The notes beneath the pieces are model-generated. The model saw nothing but the letters and a program-made list of their open reading frames with translations. It did no database searches and was not told the DNA's origin. From the NCBI RefSeq assembly GCF_022026155.1, contig NZ_CP085041.1:1272306-1336305 (forward strand): 64,000 nt of DNA, in the 5' to 3' direction. Below, piece by piece: positions 1-8,398 of this stretch. The position numbers and the translations under genes were made by a program. The stretch comes from Dissulfurimicrobium hydrothermale (GTDB lineage: Bacteria > Desulfobacterota > Dissulfuribacteria > Dissulfuribacterales > Sh68). How positions within the stretch are numbered: position 1 is the stretch's first letter; each line of letters opens with the position of its first letter.

Positions 1-1518
1 TTCTATCCTTACATAACCACCATTTTTTTTGCCATTCCGTCCTGGTGGCGGTTTTTGGGCGGCACTTGAAAAGCAGGAAAAGTCTGAATTAAAGCCAAGT
101 TTTTGGTCTTCAGTCCATCTTTTCAGACAATCAGGGTCAAAGAGACTTGCCGTAAAATCCAAGATGACCTTTCCGCTTCTCCAGTTGTGGGGTAGTGCGA
201 TATTGAGTACGCCGGATTCAACGATACCTTTGAGGCTGTCAGGTTTTTTTTCAAAGACGTCCCTGTCGCTTCCCCTCCAGCGGTAGAGTATCTGCTTCAC
301 GTCGCCTACACAGAATAACGATCCACCTTGAGAGAGGGAGTTTTCTATCAGTGGTGCCAGCCCTTGCCACTGGATGAGGCTTGTGTCTTGGAATTCATCG
401 ATCAGGTAGTGAAAGAGCCTTTCTCCAATCCTAAACTCCAGCTCAGAGACGATGAATTTATCGTGCATCTTCTTGACCAATCTGGCGATATCGCTAAAAA
501 AGAGGACATGTGATCGCTTCTTGGATAGGGCCAGTTCTTTCTTCCAATATTTCAAAAGGATTATATATGGAAATGACTCTTCTGTGGCCCTCGAGACAGC
601 ATATCGCCTGACTGTATCCCTTATCTTATGCCATGCCTTCATAAATTCTTTGGTTAACCGACGGCGGTCGCAGCGGTTGCATATGTCCCCCGGATCATCT
701 TTTGCTAGATATTTGCTCGACAGACCGCCCGCTACGTCTCCGCACGCGATCTTATTTAAGGCGTCGAACGCCTTCTTGTTCAGCGTTATCCCTTGGGCGT
801 CGGCAAGTCTCATGATCTCTGCCGCCTCATCGCTCAAGAGGTTTGTCAGGGCATGGATATTTTCTGGACGGCGGCCTTCATCAAGATCGGCCCCATATAT
901 GCATTCTATTTCATAGAGGTCCATGATCTCTTTGAGGATGGCGTCTCTTGGCCACCAGCTTTTATGGTCTTGAAAGGAAAGATAGTGCAGCACTGCTTTT
1001 TTTAGGAAGGCGGCTGCCTTTTCATTCTCTTTGGCAGAGACAAGTAGCACGTCCATGGCGGCTTCATAAAATGGTTTGGGAAATTCAGTCAGTTCATCCT
1101 GTTCCGTAAGGCCTAATTCTTGAGGTGCAGCTTTGACCAGTTTATAGAGGAAGCTGTCGATAGTCTTTATCTGCCATTTATCATAGGCATTGATGATTTC
1201 ATCCACCAGCGCGTGTGCCCTATGTCTTGCCTCGTCTTCGGTTAGATCCGTCAGTTTCAAGACCTCGTCCATTGTCTCGGCATCTCCAAGGGCCATCTTT
1301 TTTAGAAAGAGCAGGATCCGCCTTTTCATTTCGGCAGTGGCCTCCCTGGTGAAGGTGATGGCCATGATGTTTTCGAGTATGTTATGGGGGATCTTGGCTG
1401 AAAGCAGCAATTGGATGAACCTCATGGCAAGGAGATGGGTCTTGCCCGCACCTGCCGAGGCGCTTACGCGTAATATATGCGGAAACTTCAATTCACTGTC
1501 GGACGGGAGCGGATTCAT
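1..1518 (-). CDS. UvrD/AddA-type ATP-dependent helicase-nuclease, N-terminal part (runs off the left edge)
   Basis: The reverse strand is open from an ATG at 1518 to the window edge, giving about 506 residues of a UvrD-family helicase. Motif I (ASAGAGKT) is at residues 20-27, followed by motif Ia (TFTREATAEM). A DEFQDTS Walker B motif is near residue 373 and the motif III region (VGDVKQ..YRWRGSD) near residue 403. The long insert between motifs Ia and II is typical of AddA/RecB-like double-strand-break repair helicases, which unwind DNA ends for recombination. The C-terminal helicase half and any nuclease domain lie outside the window, so AddA versus another UvrD-like type is not settled. The start is uncertain: the frame stays open upstream and no clear ribosome site precedes the ATG. 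It is divergent from the SurA-like gene. Confidence 0.85.
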   Translation of the reverse strand, partial: MNPLPSDSELKFPHILRVSASAGAGKTHLLAMRFIQLLLSAKIPHNILENIMAITFTREATAEMKRRILLFLKKMALGDAETMDEVLKLTDLTEDEARHRAHALVDEIINAYDKWQIKTIDSFLYKLVKAAPQELGLTEQDELTEFPKPFYEAAMDVLLVSAKENEKAAAFLKKAVLHYLSFQDHKSWWPRDAILKEIMDLYEIECIYGADLDEGRRPENIHALTNLLSDEAAEIMRLADAQGITLNKKAFDALNKIACGDVAGGLSSKYLAKDDPGDICNRCDRRRLTKEFMKAWHKIRDTVRRYAVSRATEESFPYIILLKYWKKELALSKKRSHVLFFSDIARLVKKMHDKFIVSELEFRIGERLFHYLIDEFQDTSLIQWQGLAPLIENSLSQGGSLFCVGDVKQILYRWRGSDRDVFEKKPDSLKGIVESGVLNIALPHNWRSGKVILDFTASLFDPDCLKRWTEDQKLGFNSDFSCFSSAAQKPPPGRNGKKNGGYVRIE

Positions 1519-1537
1519 GGTTTTCAACTGTTGATAC

Positions 1538-1565
1538 TTGCAATTAACCGGGGCTGGAATAAAAT
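1538..1565 (+). promoter_or_regulatory. Candidate sigma-70 promoter for the SurA-like gene
   Basis: A TTGCAA box at 1538-1543 and a TAAAAT box at 1560-1565 are separated by 16 bases in the short divergent gap. The ATG follows 44 bases later, preceded by AAAAGGAT. The -35 match is only 4 of 6, so this is a sequence-pattern call. Confidence 0.35.
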
Positions 1566-1609
1566 TTAATTATGTTTTGATCATCAATTTCAAAAAGGAT
1601 AAACAACCT

Positions 1610-2626
1610 ATGAAAAGACTGCAAGACGCACCATTTCCCTTGATCGCATTTTTTGTCACTGTCCTTGTCCTGTTTTTCTGGACCCAAGATGCCCTTTGTG
1701 TGGTTATAGACAGGGTGGCGGCGGTAGTCAATGGGGACGTGATCACCCTCTCTGAGTTGGAGAGATATGCAGAGCCGATACTTAAAAAGTATATGACAAG
1801 TGACATTGCACAGGATGAAAGAGAGGGCAAAAAGGAAGAGATACTCAAACAGGTCCTTGCACAGTTAATAGATGAGCGTCTTGTCGAGGCCGAAGTCAAG
1901 AGACTTGGCATCAAGGTCAGCGACAAAGAGGTGGATCTTGCAATCGACAGGATATGCAAAGAAAATAATATGACTTTGAATGATCTGAAGAACAAACTCT
2001 CTTCCGACGGCATTAAATGGGAGGACTATAGTAACGATATAAAAAAACGCATTGAAAACTCACAGCTTGTAGCTTCTCAAGTCCATTCGAAGATCGTCGT
2101 GACCGATGAAGAGGTGCTTTCATATATTAAACGCAACGGACAAGGGTCTTCCTTTGAAAACAAAGGATCCGGTGGAGACGTATTTTATGTATTGGAACAG
2201 GTGCTGATATCACCCAGAGATCCAGGTGATCCAAGATCAAAGGATGAGGCGCGAAAAAGGGCGGAAGAGGCCCTGGATGCATTAAAGAAGGGCCGAAACT
2301 TTGAAGATGTTGCGCAGGAATATTCATATCCGCCTCTTGATAAGGCAGGTGTCTATCTCGGCACATTTGCAAAGAGAGATATGTCCAAAGAGATACAGGA
2401 TGCGGTCTGCAAACTGAAGGCCGGTCAGTTTACGGGCATAATAAACAGCCCACAGGGTTTCCAGATTGTGGGGGTCAAGGAGATCACCAAAAATCCTGCA
2501 GGACAGATCGATAAAGAGAAGATGGAGACTATCCGTGAGGAACTTTATCGTAAAAAATTGAATGCGAGATTTGAAGAATGGCTGAATGATTTAAGATCAA
2601 AGGCCACTATAAGGATACTCCTTTAA
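1610..2626 (+). CDS. SurA-like periplasmic peptidyl-prolyl isomerase/chaperone
   Basis: This 338-residue protein has a basic N-terminus and a hydrophobic signal segment (about residues 9-29). A SurA N-type helical domain starting IDRVAAVVNGDVITLSELE follows. A parvulin (PpiC) rotamase domain lies near residues 190-293 and contains the typical YS...GG-like region and a conserved SPQGFQIVGVKE end. SurA proteins assist outer-membrane protein folding in the periplasm. Only one rotamase domain is evident, whereas E. coli SurA has two. The chosen ATG follows AAAAGGAT at 1593-1600; the frame is open further upstream, but that stretch lacks a plausible leader. recO starts 14 bases downstream, so the two are probably co-transcribed. 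Confidence 0.85.
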   Translation: MKRLQDAPFPLIAFFVTVLVLFFWTQDALCVVIDRVAAVVNGDVITLSELERYAEPILKKYMTSDIAQDEREGKKEEILKQVLAQLIDERLVEAEVKRLGIKVSDKEVDLAIDRICKENNMTLNDLKNKLSSDGIKWEDYSNDIKKRIENSQLVASQVHSKIVVTDEEVLSYIKRNGQGSSFENKGSGGDVFYVLEQVLISPRDPGDPRSKDEARKRAEEALDALKKGRNFEDVAQEYSYPPLDKAGVYLGTFAKRDMSKEIQDAVCKLKAGQFTGIINSPQGFQIVGVKEITKNPAGQIDKEKMETIREELYRKKLNARFEEWLNDLRSKATIRILL

Positions 2627-2640
2627 CCTAAGATATTTAG

Positions 2641-3420
2641 ATGCACGGGATCTTGAAGACAGATGCGGTTATCCTTTCTGTAAGCGATCTTGGAGAGTCC
2701 GATAGGCTTGTTACCTTTTATACGCCTGGAAACGGTAAGTTCAAAGCTGTAGCTAAAGGTGCAAAGAGGAGCCGCCGTCGTTTTTTAAACGTCCTTGAAC
2801 CATTTACGTTGATAAGGCTTGGTGTTGTGCCGCCCCGCACAGACGGTTTGGGCCATGTAGATGCCGCAGAGGTATGTGAAAGCTTTCCAGCTATCAGGGC
2901 GGATATGCAGCTCTTTTGCATGGCCAGTCTTTGTTGCGAGATGGTGGATAGGTGGACAAGGGAGCTCGATCCGCACAGAGAGGTCTTTCATCTCCTTGTT
3001 TGGTGTCTGAAGGCGTTGGATTCGACATCGTCTCACAAAAAGATCGCGCTATTTTTTAAAGTGAAACTCTTGGGTCTTGTAGGCTATGCCCCTGACTGGA
3101 CAAAATGTTCTATGTGCAAGGACGTTCCGGTAGGTAAAATCGTCCAAGTAACGCTTAAAGATGGCGGTTTTATATGTGAAGGCTGTGCCAACAGGGGGAG
3201 CGAGGCAAGGGTAGTCTCGCTCGGTACGCTCAAGACCCTCCATCACATTCAACAAAGGCCTTTAACTGCACTTGGGAGGCTTATAATCTCCGATTCGGCG
3301 TTGACAGAGGCATGGGCCTTGATCAAGGCGCTCCATTCATACCGTCTGCATATGACCCCGCTTGCATATCATGTTATAGAGGGGTGTGAAAGGCGTTCAT
3401 GGCATTTAGGCGGCCGGTAG
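2641..3420 (+). CDS. recO: DNA repair protein RecO
   Basis: A 259-residue RecO with the N-terminal OB-fold (residues 1-80, starting GILKTDAVILSVSDLGESD), a helical domain and a C4 zinc site at C156, C159, C179 and C182. RecO anneals DNA and loads RecA on SSB-coated single strands in the RecFOR pathway. The length is normal for the family. The 3' end overlaps the convergent BrkB-family gene by 15 bases, leaving no room for a conventional terminator. Confidence 0.93.
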   Translation: MHGILKTDAVILSVSDLGESDRLVTFYTPGNGKFKAVAKGAKRSRRRFLNVLEPFTLIRLGVVPPRTDGLGHVDAAEVCESFPAIRADMQLFCMASLCCEMVDRWTRELDPHREVFHLLVWCLKALDSTSSHKKIALFFKVKLLGLVGYAPDWTKCSMCKDVPVGKIVQVTLKDGGFICEGCANRGSEARVVSLGTLKTLHHIQQRPLTALGRLIISDSALTEAWALIKALHSYRLHMTPLAYHVIEGCERRSWHLGGR

Positions 3421-4266
3421 AGTGCGGCTGCGCCTGAATGAAAACGAGTACGAGACCTCTGCGCCAAAGAGTATCGCCATCCAGCTTATGAGGAGCCATA
3501 GTAGAAAGACAGGTATAGCGCCTATAGATCCATAAAGAATGGAATATATGAAGACCTTTCTGGTGTAGATGCTGTATAATTTCGCCGCAGCGAGCCAAAG
3601 GATGCCGCCGCTCAAGGCCCCGGCAACAGCCGCTTGGGATTCGACTTTCGTGTCAGGTATAAAAAAATAGATGCACCAAAGAAATATCCAGATAGAAAAT
3701 AACGGCGCAAGCCTTAGTAATTTGAATATATGAAGGTATTTTAAGACTAACAGCGCCAGCTCGTGTGATGCGAGAAACGCCCTTGCTATGACGGGCATGG
3801 CGATCAGCATCGGGACAAATGTAAGGGCTGTTAGATATACTATCCCTTTTCGCCAAAAGGGTTTGCGGCTCTTGACCTTCCATATGTGGTTCAATATATC
3901 TTCAAGTTCTATTACAAGCATGACCGCTATAAGAAAGAAGAACAAGAAGCTGAACATACCCAAGGGGGCCTCTTGTGTCTTTTGGATAAGATTTTCTATG
4001 GTCTCGAATACGATTTTTTGGCGGCCTGGTGCAAGTATTTCTGAAAGATATCTGAAGAGTAGTGGTTCAAGATATGTCAGATCGCCGAAGAAAAAATGAA
4101 ATAGCGAGAAGGAAAGGGAAAGGGCCGGGATCAACGTGAAGATGGTTGTATAGGTAAGTGCCTGTGCAGCCATTATACAGCGGTCGTCGATGAATTTTTT
4201 TGATGCCAACTTCAATGTCAGCCAGATATCCTTGGATAGCTGCATCGACATGGCAGTATATCGCAT
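3406..4266 (-). CDS. YihY/BrkB-family inner-membrane protein
   Basis: A 286-residue polytopic membrane protein of the YihY/BrkB family, often mislabelled ribonuclease BN. Visible family features are the early AAQALTYTTIFTLIPALSLS segment, about six hydrophobic helices, and the late GS.GAIPVFLLWLLISWMAILFGAEV segment. The family function is unsettled. The ATG at 4266 is preceded by AAGAGGG nine bases upstream. Start codons five and seven residues further in are possible. It is convergent with recO. Confidence 0.88.
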   Translation of the reverse strand: MRYTAMSMQLSKDIWLTLKLASKKFIDDRCIMAAQALTYTTIFTLIPALSLSFSLFHFFFGDLTYLEPLLFRYLSEILAPGRQKIVFETIENLIQKTQEAPLGMFSFLFFFLIAVMLVIELEDILNHIWKVKSRKPFWRKGIVYLTALTFVPMLIAMPVIARAFLASHELALLVLKYLHIFKLLRLAPLFSIWIFLWCIYFFIPDTKVESQAAVAGALSGGILWLAAAKLYSIYTRKVFIYSILYGSIGAIPVFLLWLLISWMAILFGAEVSYSFSFRRSRTLPAA

Positions 4267-4471
4267 ACCACAAATCCCTCTTGGAAATTTCTAGTTTAGA
4301 TCCCTACACCATGAATGGATATCGTACAAGGTACTGTTTATATCTGACCCTGTGTATTGGGTCAAAGAGCAGGCGGCAAACTTCCGCGAGATACAAAGAC
4401 CGGTTGGCTGTAAGCCGCCCGGCCTTTTGCTTTTAAGAGAAAAAGGATTTTTGTGTGGTCTTTTATATCCG

Positions 4472-7171
4472 TTATATCCGTTGCATCTGTGGACGTTTGA
4501 CATTCAGCCATGTCTTGAAATCGGCGAGTGTCGGAACAGTGCTTGCTACAGATACGATTATCGCCGCCAGATATGGAATGGACTGTATAAGCAATACTGC
4601 GATCCAGGTCAACACCTCAAGGTCGCTGCCGCCGTAGAATACGAAGATATTGCACGCCGCCAGCATCAACAAGAGAAACATAAGCCCTTCTTCGCGCGCC
4701 ATGAGTATTCCCTGTATTAATGGCGGTCTTGATTCGTCCTTTGGGGTTCGCAAAAAAGGCTGTTTGGATGTAATCAACCCGCGGAAGACCGCCTTGGCGA
4801 TCGTGTGCGTCAGGGACATGCCTGCTATAGCAGCCCCTATCCTTTGGGGCAGGGTACATGGAACACGTGTCTTGTACAAGGCCAGGCTGTGCGTGATCTT
4901 GAAGGCGAATATACCAAGGGTCGGGACGATGAATGCCGCAAGCGGAAACTCGAAATATTGCGGCCATACAACCAGTCCAGCGGTCCAGCACAGCCCTGCA
5001 AAGGTAAATATCATGTGTAGGGCGTCGGCAAACCATGGCAGCCAACCCATGGCAAAGTGATATTTTTGGGCCATGGTTAGACCCCGTCCCTTTTTAAGGT
5101 CGGGTACAAGCCACCGCCAATGGTGTTTTATTATCTGCATGGCACCATATACCCAGCGGAAGCGCTGACCCTTATAACCGGCAAACGTGTCAGGCGTGAG
5201 TCCGCGGCCGAAACATTCATTTACATATACAGATTCATAGCCAGCATGGAGCAGTCTCATGCCGAACTCGGCATCTTCGCATATACACCATTCAGACCAC
5301 TTGCCGATTTTATCGATCACCTTTTTCCTTATGAGCGTCATGGTGCCGTGTTGGATAATGGCGTTCCGTTCATTCCTGTGCACCATGCCAATATGGAAAA
5401 AGCCATTGTATTCCCAATTGCACATTTCTTTAAATAGGTTCCCCTCCCATCCCCTTTGGTCCTGCGGGGCCTGGACAAAGCCGACGGACGGCCTGTCAAA
5501 ATGCGGAACAAGCGACCTCAACCAGTTTGGCTGTACTATATAATCGCTGTCTACCACGCCTATGATTTCAGCCTTTGGATCTGTCCGAGTCAAGGCAAAA
5601 TTTAACGCCCCGGCCTTGTATCCAGGCCATCTGCCAAGGTGGAAGAATTTAAATCTGCGTCCCAGATGTTTGCAGTGTTTCTTGACAGGCTCCCACAGCC
5701 TTGCATCATAAGTATTGTTGTCTATTACAAGCACCTCATAGATTGGATAATCGAGCCTCGCCAGGGAGTTGAGCATCTGTATGACCATGTCTGGAGGCTC
5801 GTTGCAGACGGCGACATGCAGTGAGACCATAGGCCAATATCTGTCATTAGATCCATTGTAAGACAGAAAACGGCGCCTCAAATTCGGTTTCCATATCATC
5901 TCTGTCATCTCGAAGCCGTTTATCAGCACTACCATAAGGAGACCGAACTGGGCTGGAAGGAGTACGCCCCACATGATTTCGCTGAACAAGGGGAGATCGT
6001 CCACTATTGGCACAAAGGCCGTCCACGCCATTAAAGAGGCAGCAGCCTGTATCAAAAAGGCGAAGACTGCCTGGCCCAGGGGTCGTATCTCTTTAAAATG
6101 TATGAAAAACCAAAGGATGGGAAAGATGGCCAAGGCGAATGCGAGTCCTGCTTCCATGGGCCAGAGTGGATTCTCAAGGATGTCGCCCTGCATCGGGAAC
6201 TTAGCCTGGCGCTCTACATTAAAGATGCCCCAGTGTGCACCGACAGAGCCTTCAAGTGGGAGTTTCCAGGGCTGATCAAACGCCTCCATTATAAAGTAGT
6301 CAAGTTGTTGTCGGCTTGCCACGTTTAGAAACTCGCGGACGAATTTCGCCTCGTTGATGACGCTTGGTTTTGCAGGCCCGCGCCTGGAGCCGGCGCTTGG
6401 CCAGCCCACCTCGGCGAGCAGTATGTGTTTTCCTGGAAAGGCATTTTTTACCTGTTCATATCTGCTCATGACCCAGTCGACCGCCCGTTCCGCAGGCACA
6501 CGTTCCCAGTAAGGAAGGACGTGTATGGCTATATAATCCACATGTTGGGCAAGCTCTTTGTGGGCAAGCCACACATGCCACGGTTCAGCAGTGCTTACAG
6601 GGACCTTAACCTCTTTTCTCACCCTTTCGATATATCGGATGAGTTCCGGTACAGTAAGGTCTCCGCGCAGCACTGATTCATTGCCCACAATGACCCGTTC
6701 TATATTGTCGTATTTCTTTGCGCTTCTTATTAGGTTCGCTATCTCGCGTTCATTGTTGGCAGGACGTTTGTCAAGCCATGCCCCTGCCGTGACAGTAAGG
6801 CCGTATTTTTTGGCAAGGCGCGGGACCTCCTCCATGCCGTTTATTGATGAGTATGTACGGATGCTCGAGACCTTACCCTTAAGGAGGGCCAAGTCCCTGT
6901 CCATCTCTTTTACTACCGTTGGAAATTTGTCCTTGAACGGGTCTTCCCATTTTTGATAAGGTGAATAAGAGACACCGGCTACGATGCCGTTCCATGGTTC
7001 ATCCTGTACCGGTCGATTAAGTCCGGCCCATAAGAGGAGATTCCCCCCGAGGATGAACAGTAGGATCAATGTGCCCGTCCTTCCTAATTTTTTGCCGCAG
7101 GTCAAGACAGTCCTTGCTATCTTGGCGGATAACTCCTTTAGATGAGGGATCAATAGCATCTTTTTTGACAT
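4472..7171 (-). CDS. Membrane beta-glucan synthase with GH17 and GT2 domains (NdvB-like)
   Basis: An 899-residue protein. After an N-terminal membrane anchor (about residues 32-50) comes a GH17 glucanase-type domain (about 55-320) with the acid/base motif VGNES near 160 and the nucleophile motif AEVGWPS near 250. Several membrane helices follow, then a family 2 glycosyltransferase (about 445-680) with VVDSDY near 538, CEDAEFG, and the QRFRW signature near 667, and further helices. The same domain order occurs in NdvB of Pseudomonas, where the periplasmic GH17 part remodels beta-1,3-glucan made by the cytoplasmic GT2 part. A periplasmic or exported beta-glucan is the likely product. The gene stands alone, with a TetR-type palindrome just upstream. 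Confidence 0.88.
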   Translation of the reverse strand: MSKKMLLIPHLKELSAKIARTVLTCGKKLGRTGTLILLFILGGNLLLWAGLNRPVQDEPWNGIVAGVSYSPYQKWEDPFKDKFPTVVKEMDRDLALLKGKVSSIRTYSSINGMEEVPRLAKKYGLTVTAGAWLDKRPANNEREIANLIRSAKKYDNIERVIVGNESVLRGDLTVPELIRYIERVRKEVKVPVSTAEPWHVWLAHKELAQHVDYIAIHVLPYWERVPAERAVDWVMSRYEQVKNAFPGKHILLAEVGWPSAGSRRGPAKPSVINEAKFVREFLNVASRQQLDYFIMEAFDQPWKLPLEGSVGAHWGIFNVERQAKFPMQGDILENPLWPMEAGLAFALAIFPILWFFIHFKEIRPLGQAVFAFLIQAAASLMAWTAFVPIVDDLPLFSEIMWGVLLPAQFGLLMVVLINGFEMTEMIWKPNLRRRFLSYNGSNDRYWPMVSLHVAVCNEPPDMVIQMLNSLARLDYPIYEVLVIDNNTYDARLWEPVKKHCKHLGRRFKFFHLGRWPGYKAGALNFALTRTDPKAEIIGVVDSDYIVQPNWLRSLVPHFDRPSVGFVQAPQDQRGWEGNLFKEMCNWEYNGFFHIGMVHRNERNAIIQHGTMTLIRKKVIDKIGKWSEWCICEDAEFGMRLLHAGYESVYVNECFGRGLTPDTFAGYKGQRFRWVYGAMQIIKHHWRWLVPDLKKGRGLTMAQKYHFAMGWLPWFADALHMIFTFAGLCWTAGLVVWPQYFEFPLAAFIVPTLGIFAFKITHSLALYKTRVPCTLPQRIGAAIAGMSLTHTIAKAVFRGLITSKQPFLRTPKDESRPPLIQGILMAREEGLMFLLLMLAACNIFVFYGGSDLEVLTWIAVLLIQSIPYLAAIIVSVASTVPTLADFKTWLNVKRPQMQRI

Positions 7172-7545
7172 GGGTTGTTCCGTTTCTATGGGTTAGTTTG
7201 ACCGATTGGTCATAGAGTAACGATCTTGAGATGTGAATTTATCTTAGATGTTAGATCTAGTTATGGCGTCTTTTAAAAAATTTTTCTTCTAGTATAATTA
7301 ATGTAGGTCCAATGCTAGCACTTTTTTAAAACTTGTCCAGTGGTTTTTTTTAATTTGTTTGGCTTTAGGCATATCTAACATATCTAAATATCCATATTTA
7401 TCCATATTCCGGCAGAGTTTGTTTATCTGTTCAGAAAAAGGAAATTGTTTTAGTTTCGCTGGTTCTCAGTTTACTGTAGACAGGTTTGTATAGGAATAAC
7501 AAGATATTTTTTTTATGATAGGCCCTTTATTAAGGAAGGCCATTG
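7172..7545. other. AT-rich divergent intergenic region
   Basis: This 374-base gap separates the glucan synthase and the terpene-cyclase-fold gene. It is AT-rich, with short direct repeats of CATATCTAA/CCATATTTATCCATA around 7369-7410. A TATAAT at 7294-7299 on the plus strand lacks a good -35 partner. No open frame with a ribosome site is seen. Confidence 0.5.
7199..7212. promoter_or_regulatory. TetR-type palindromic operator candidate
   Basis: TGACCGATTGGTCA has perfect 5-base arms (TGACC/GGTCA) around GATT. It sits 27 bases upstream of the glucan synthase start, where a repressor would block transcription. Many TetR-family operators have this TGACC-N4-GGTCA form. No regulator gene lies nearby. 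Confidence 0.4.
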
Positions 7546-8373
7546 ATGCCGAATCATTTATTAAAAACAATTGACATCTTGCCTTCTGTCTCTTCTTTTG
7601 TATTGGCAAGGCGTAAGGATACTGGCGGATTCGCTGCTACTCCGAGGCTTCCAGCCACTATCGAAGATACATATCACGCCGTCAACATCTTCGGGCTTAT
7701 CGACAAATTTTACCGCCATTGTACAGTGACCCCAGATTATTACCCAAAAGAAGACGGCGCCCTTCTGCGCTATTTTTCCATCCCTTTCCATTCGCTTCCC
7801 GACGACCCGAAGACCGTTTTCCGGTTCCTCAAATGCCTTCGTATCATCGGCCTCGATATAGACGACGACGCCATTTTATCTTATGTGTCTGCACAGCTAA
7901 ACACGCCTTTTTCCCTGCAAAGATGGTATTATCTTGCAAGGATATTGAATGAGGTGCTGGATGCAGGATCAGCATTTGTCGGTATCGTTTCAAAAGGTCC
8001 TAGGTATTTTACATGGCGGACTGTTGATGAGGCGCGTATGGGTCTATATCTTGCGAGGATAGGTTGCGGAATCGAGCTTGATGAAATCAAGATGGCCCAA
8101 TGGCTCAAGGATTGTCAGAATGAAGACGGTGGTTTCGGTTTTTTACCACAAACTACATCTTATATAGAAAATTGCCATTTTTGTCTGGACACCCTTTTAT
8201 CTCTCGGTGTTGCCCCGAAAGACGCGGATGCCGCATTCGATTTTATAATGGGCTGTCATACAGCGGTTGGTGGTTTTGCCAGAAAGGGGGCGGCCGCTCC
8301 TTTTCTTGACGCAACATGGCACGCCGTGGCAAGTCTTTCGCTTATTGCATTGAGCCGTTGGTTGAGTAAATAA
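7546..8373 (+). CDS. Prenyltransferase/squalene-cyclase-fold repeat protein
   Basis: A 275-residue protein with repeats of the terpene cyclase/prenyltransferase alpha-barrel fold. These are TGGFAATP..EDTYHAVNIFGL at the N-terminus, QNEDGGFGF..Y.ENCHFCLDTLLSLGV near residues 188-220, and VGGFARKG..FLDATWHAVASLSLI at the end. No DxDD cyclase motif is visible, so the enzyme activity is unknown; it could be a binding or structural protein. The ATG at 7546 follows TAAGGAAGG six bases upstream; an adjacent TTG at 7543 is less likely. copA begins 25 bases downstream, suggesting co-transcription. Confidence 0.7.
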   Translation: MPNHLLKTIDILPSVSSFVLARRKDTGGFAATPRLPATIEDTYHAVNIFGLIDKFYRHCTVTPDYYPKEDGALLRYFSIPFHSLPDDPKTVFRFLKCLRIIGLDIDDDAILSYVSAQLNTPFSLQRWYYLARILNEVLDAGSAFVGIVSKGPRYFTWRTVDEARMGLYLARIGCGIELDEIKMAQWLKDCQNEDGGFGFLPQTTSYIENCHFCLDTLLSLGVAPKDADAAFDFIMGCHTAVGGFARKGAAAPFLDATWHAVASLSLIALSRWLSK

Positions 8374-8398
8374 CAATAAAATTAAGGAGAATTGAGCC

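Noticed and set aside
29-1534. Several plus-strand open frames of 60-154 codons at the left edge
   Set aside because: They lie antisense to a continuous reverse-strand helicase frame with all UvrD motifs.
3406-4266. Ribonuclease BN annotation
   Set aside because: This is the BrkB/YihY membrane family; the nuclease name is a historic misassignment.
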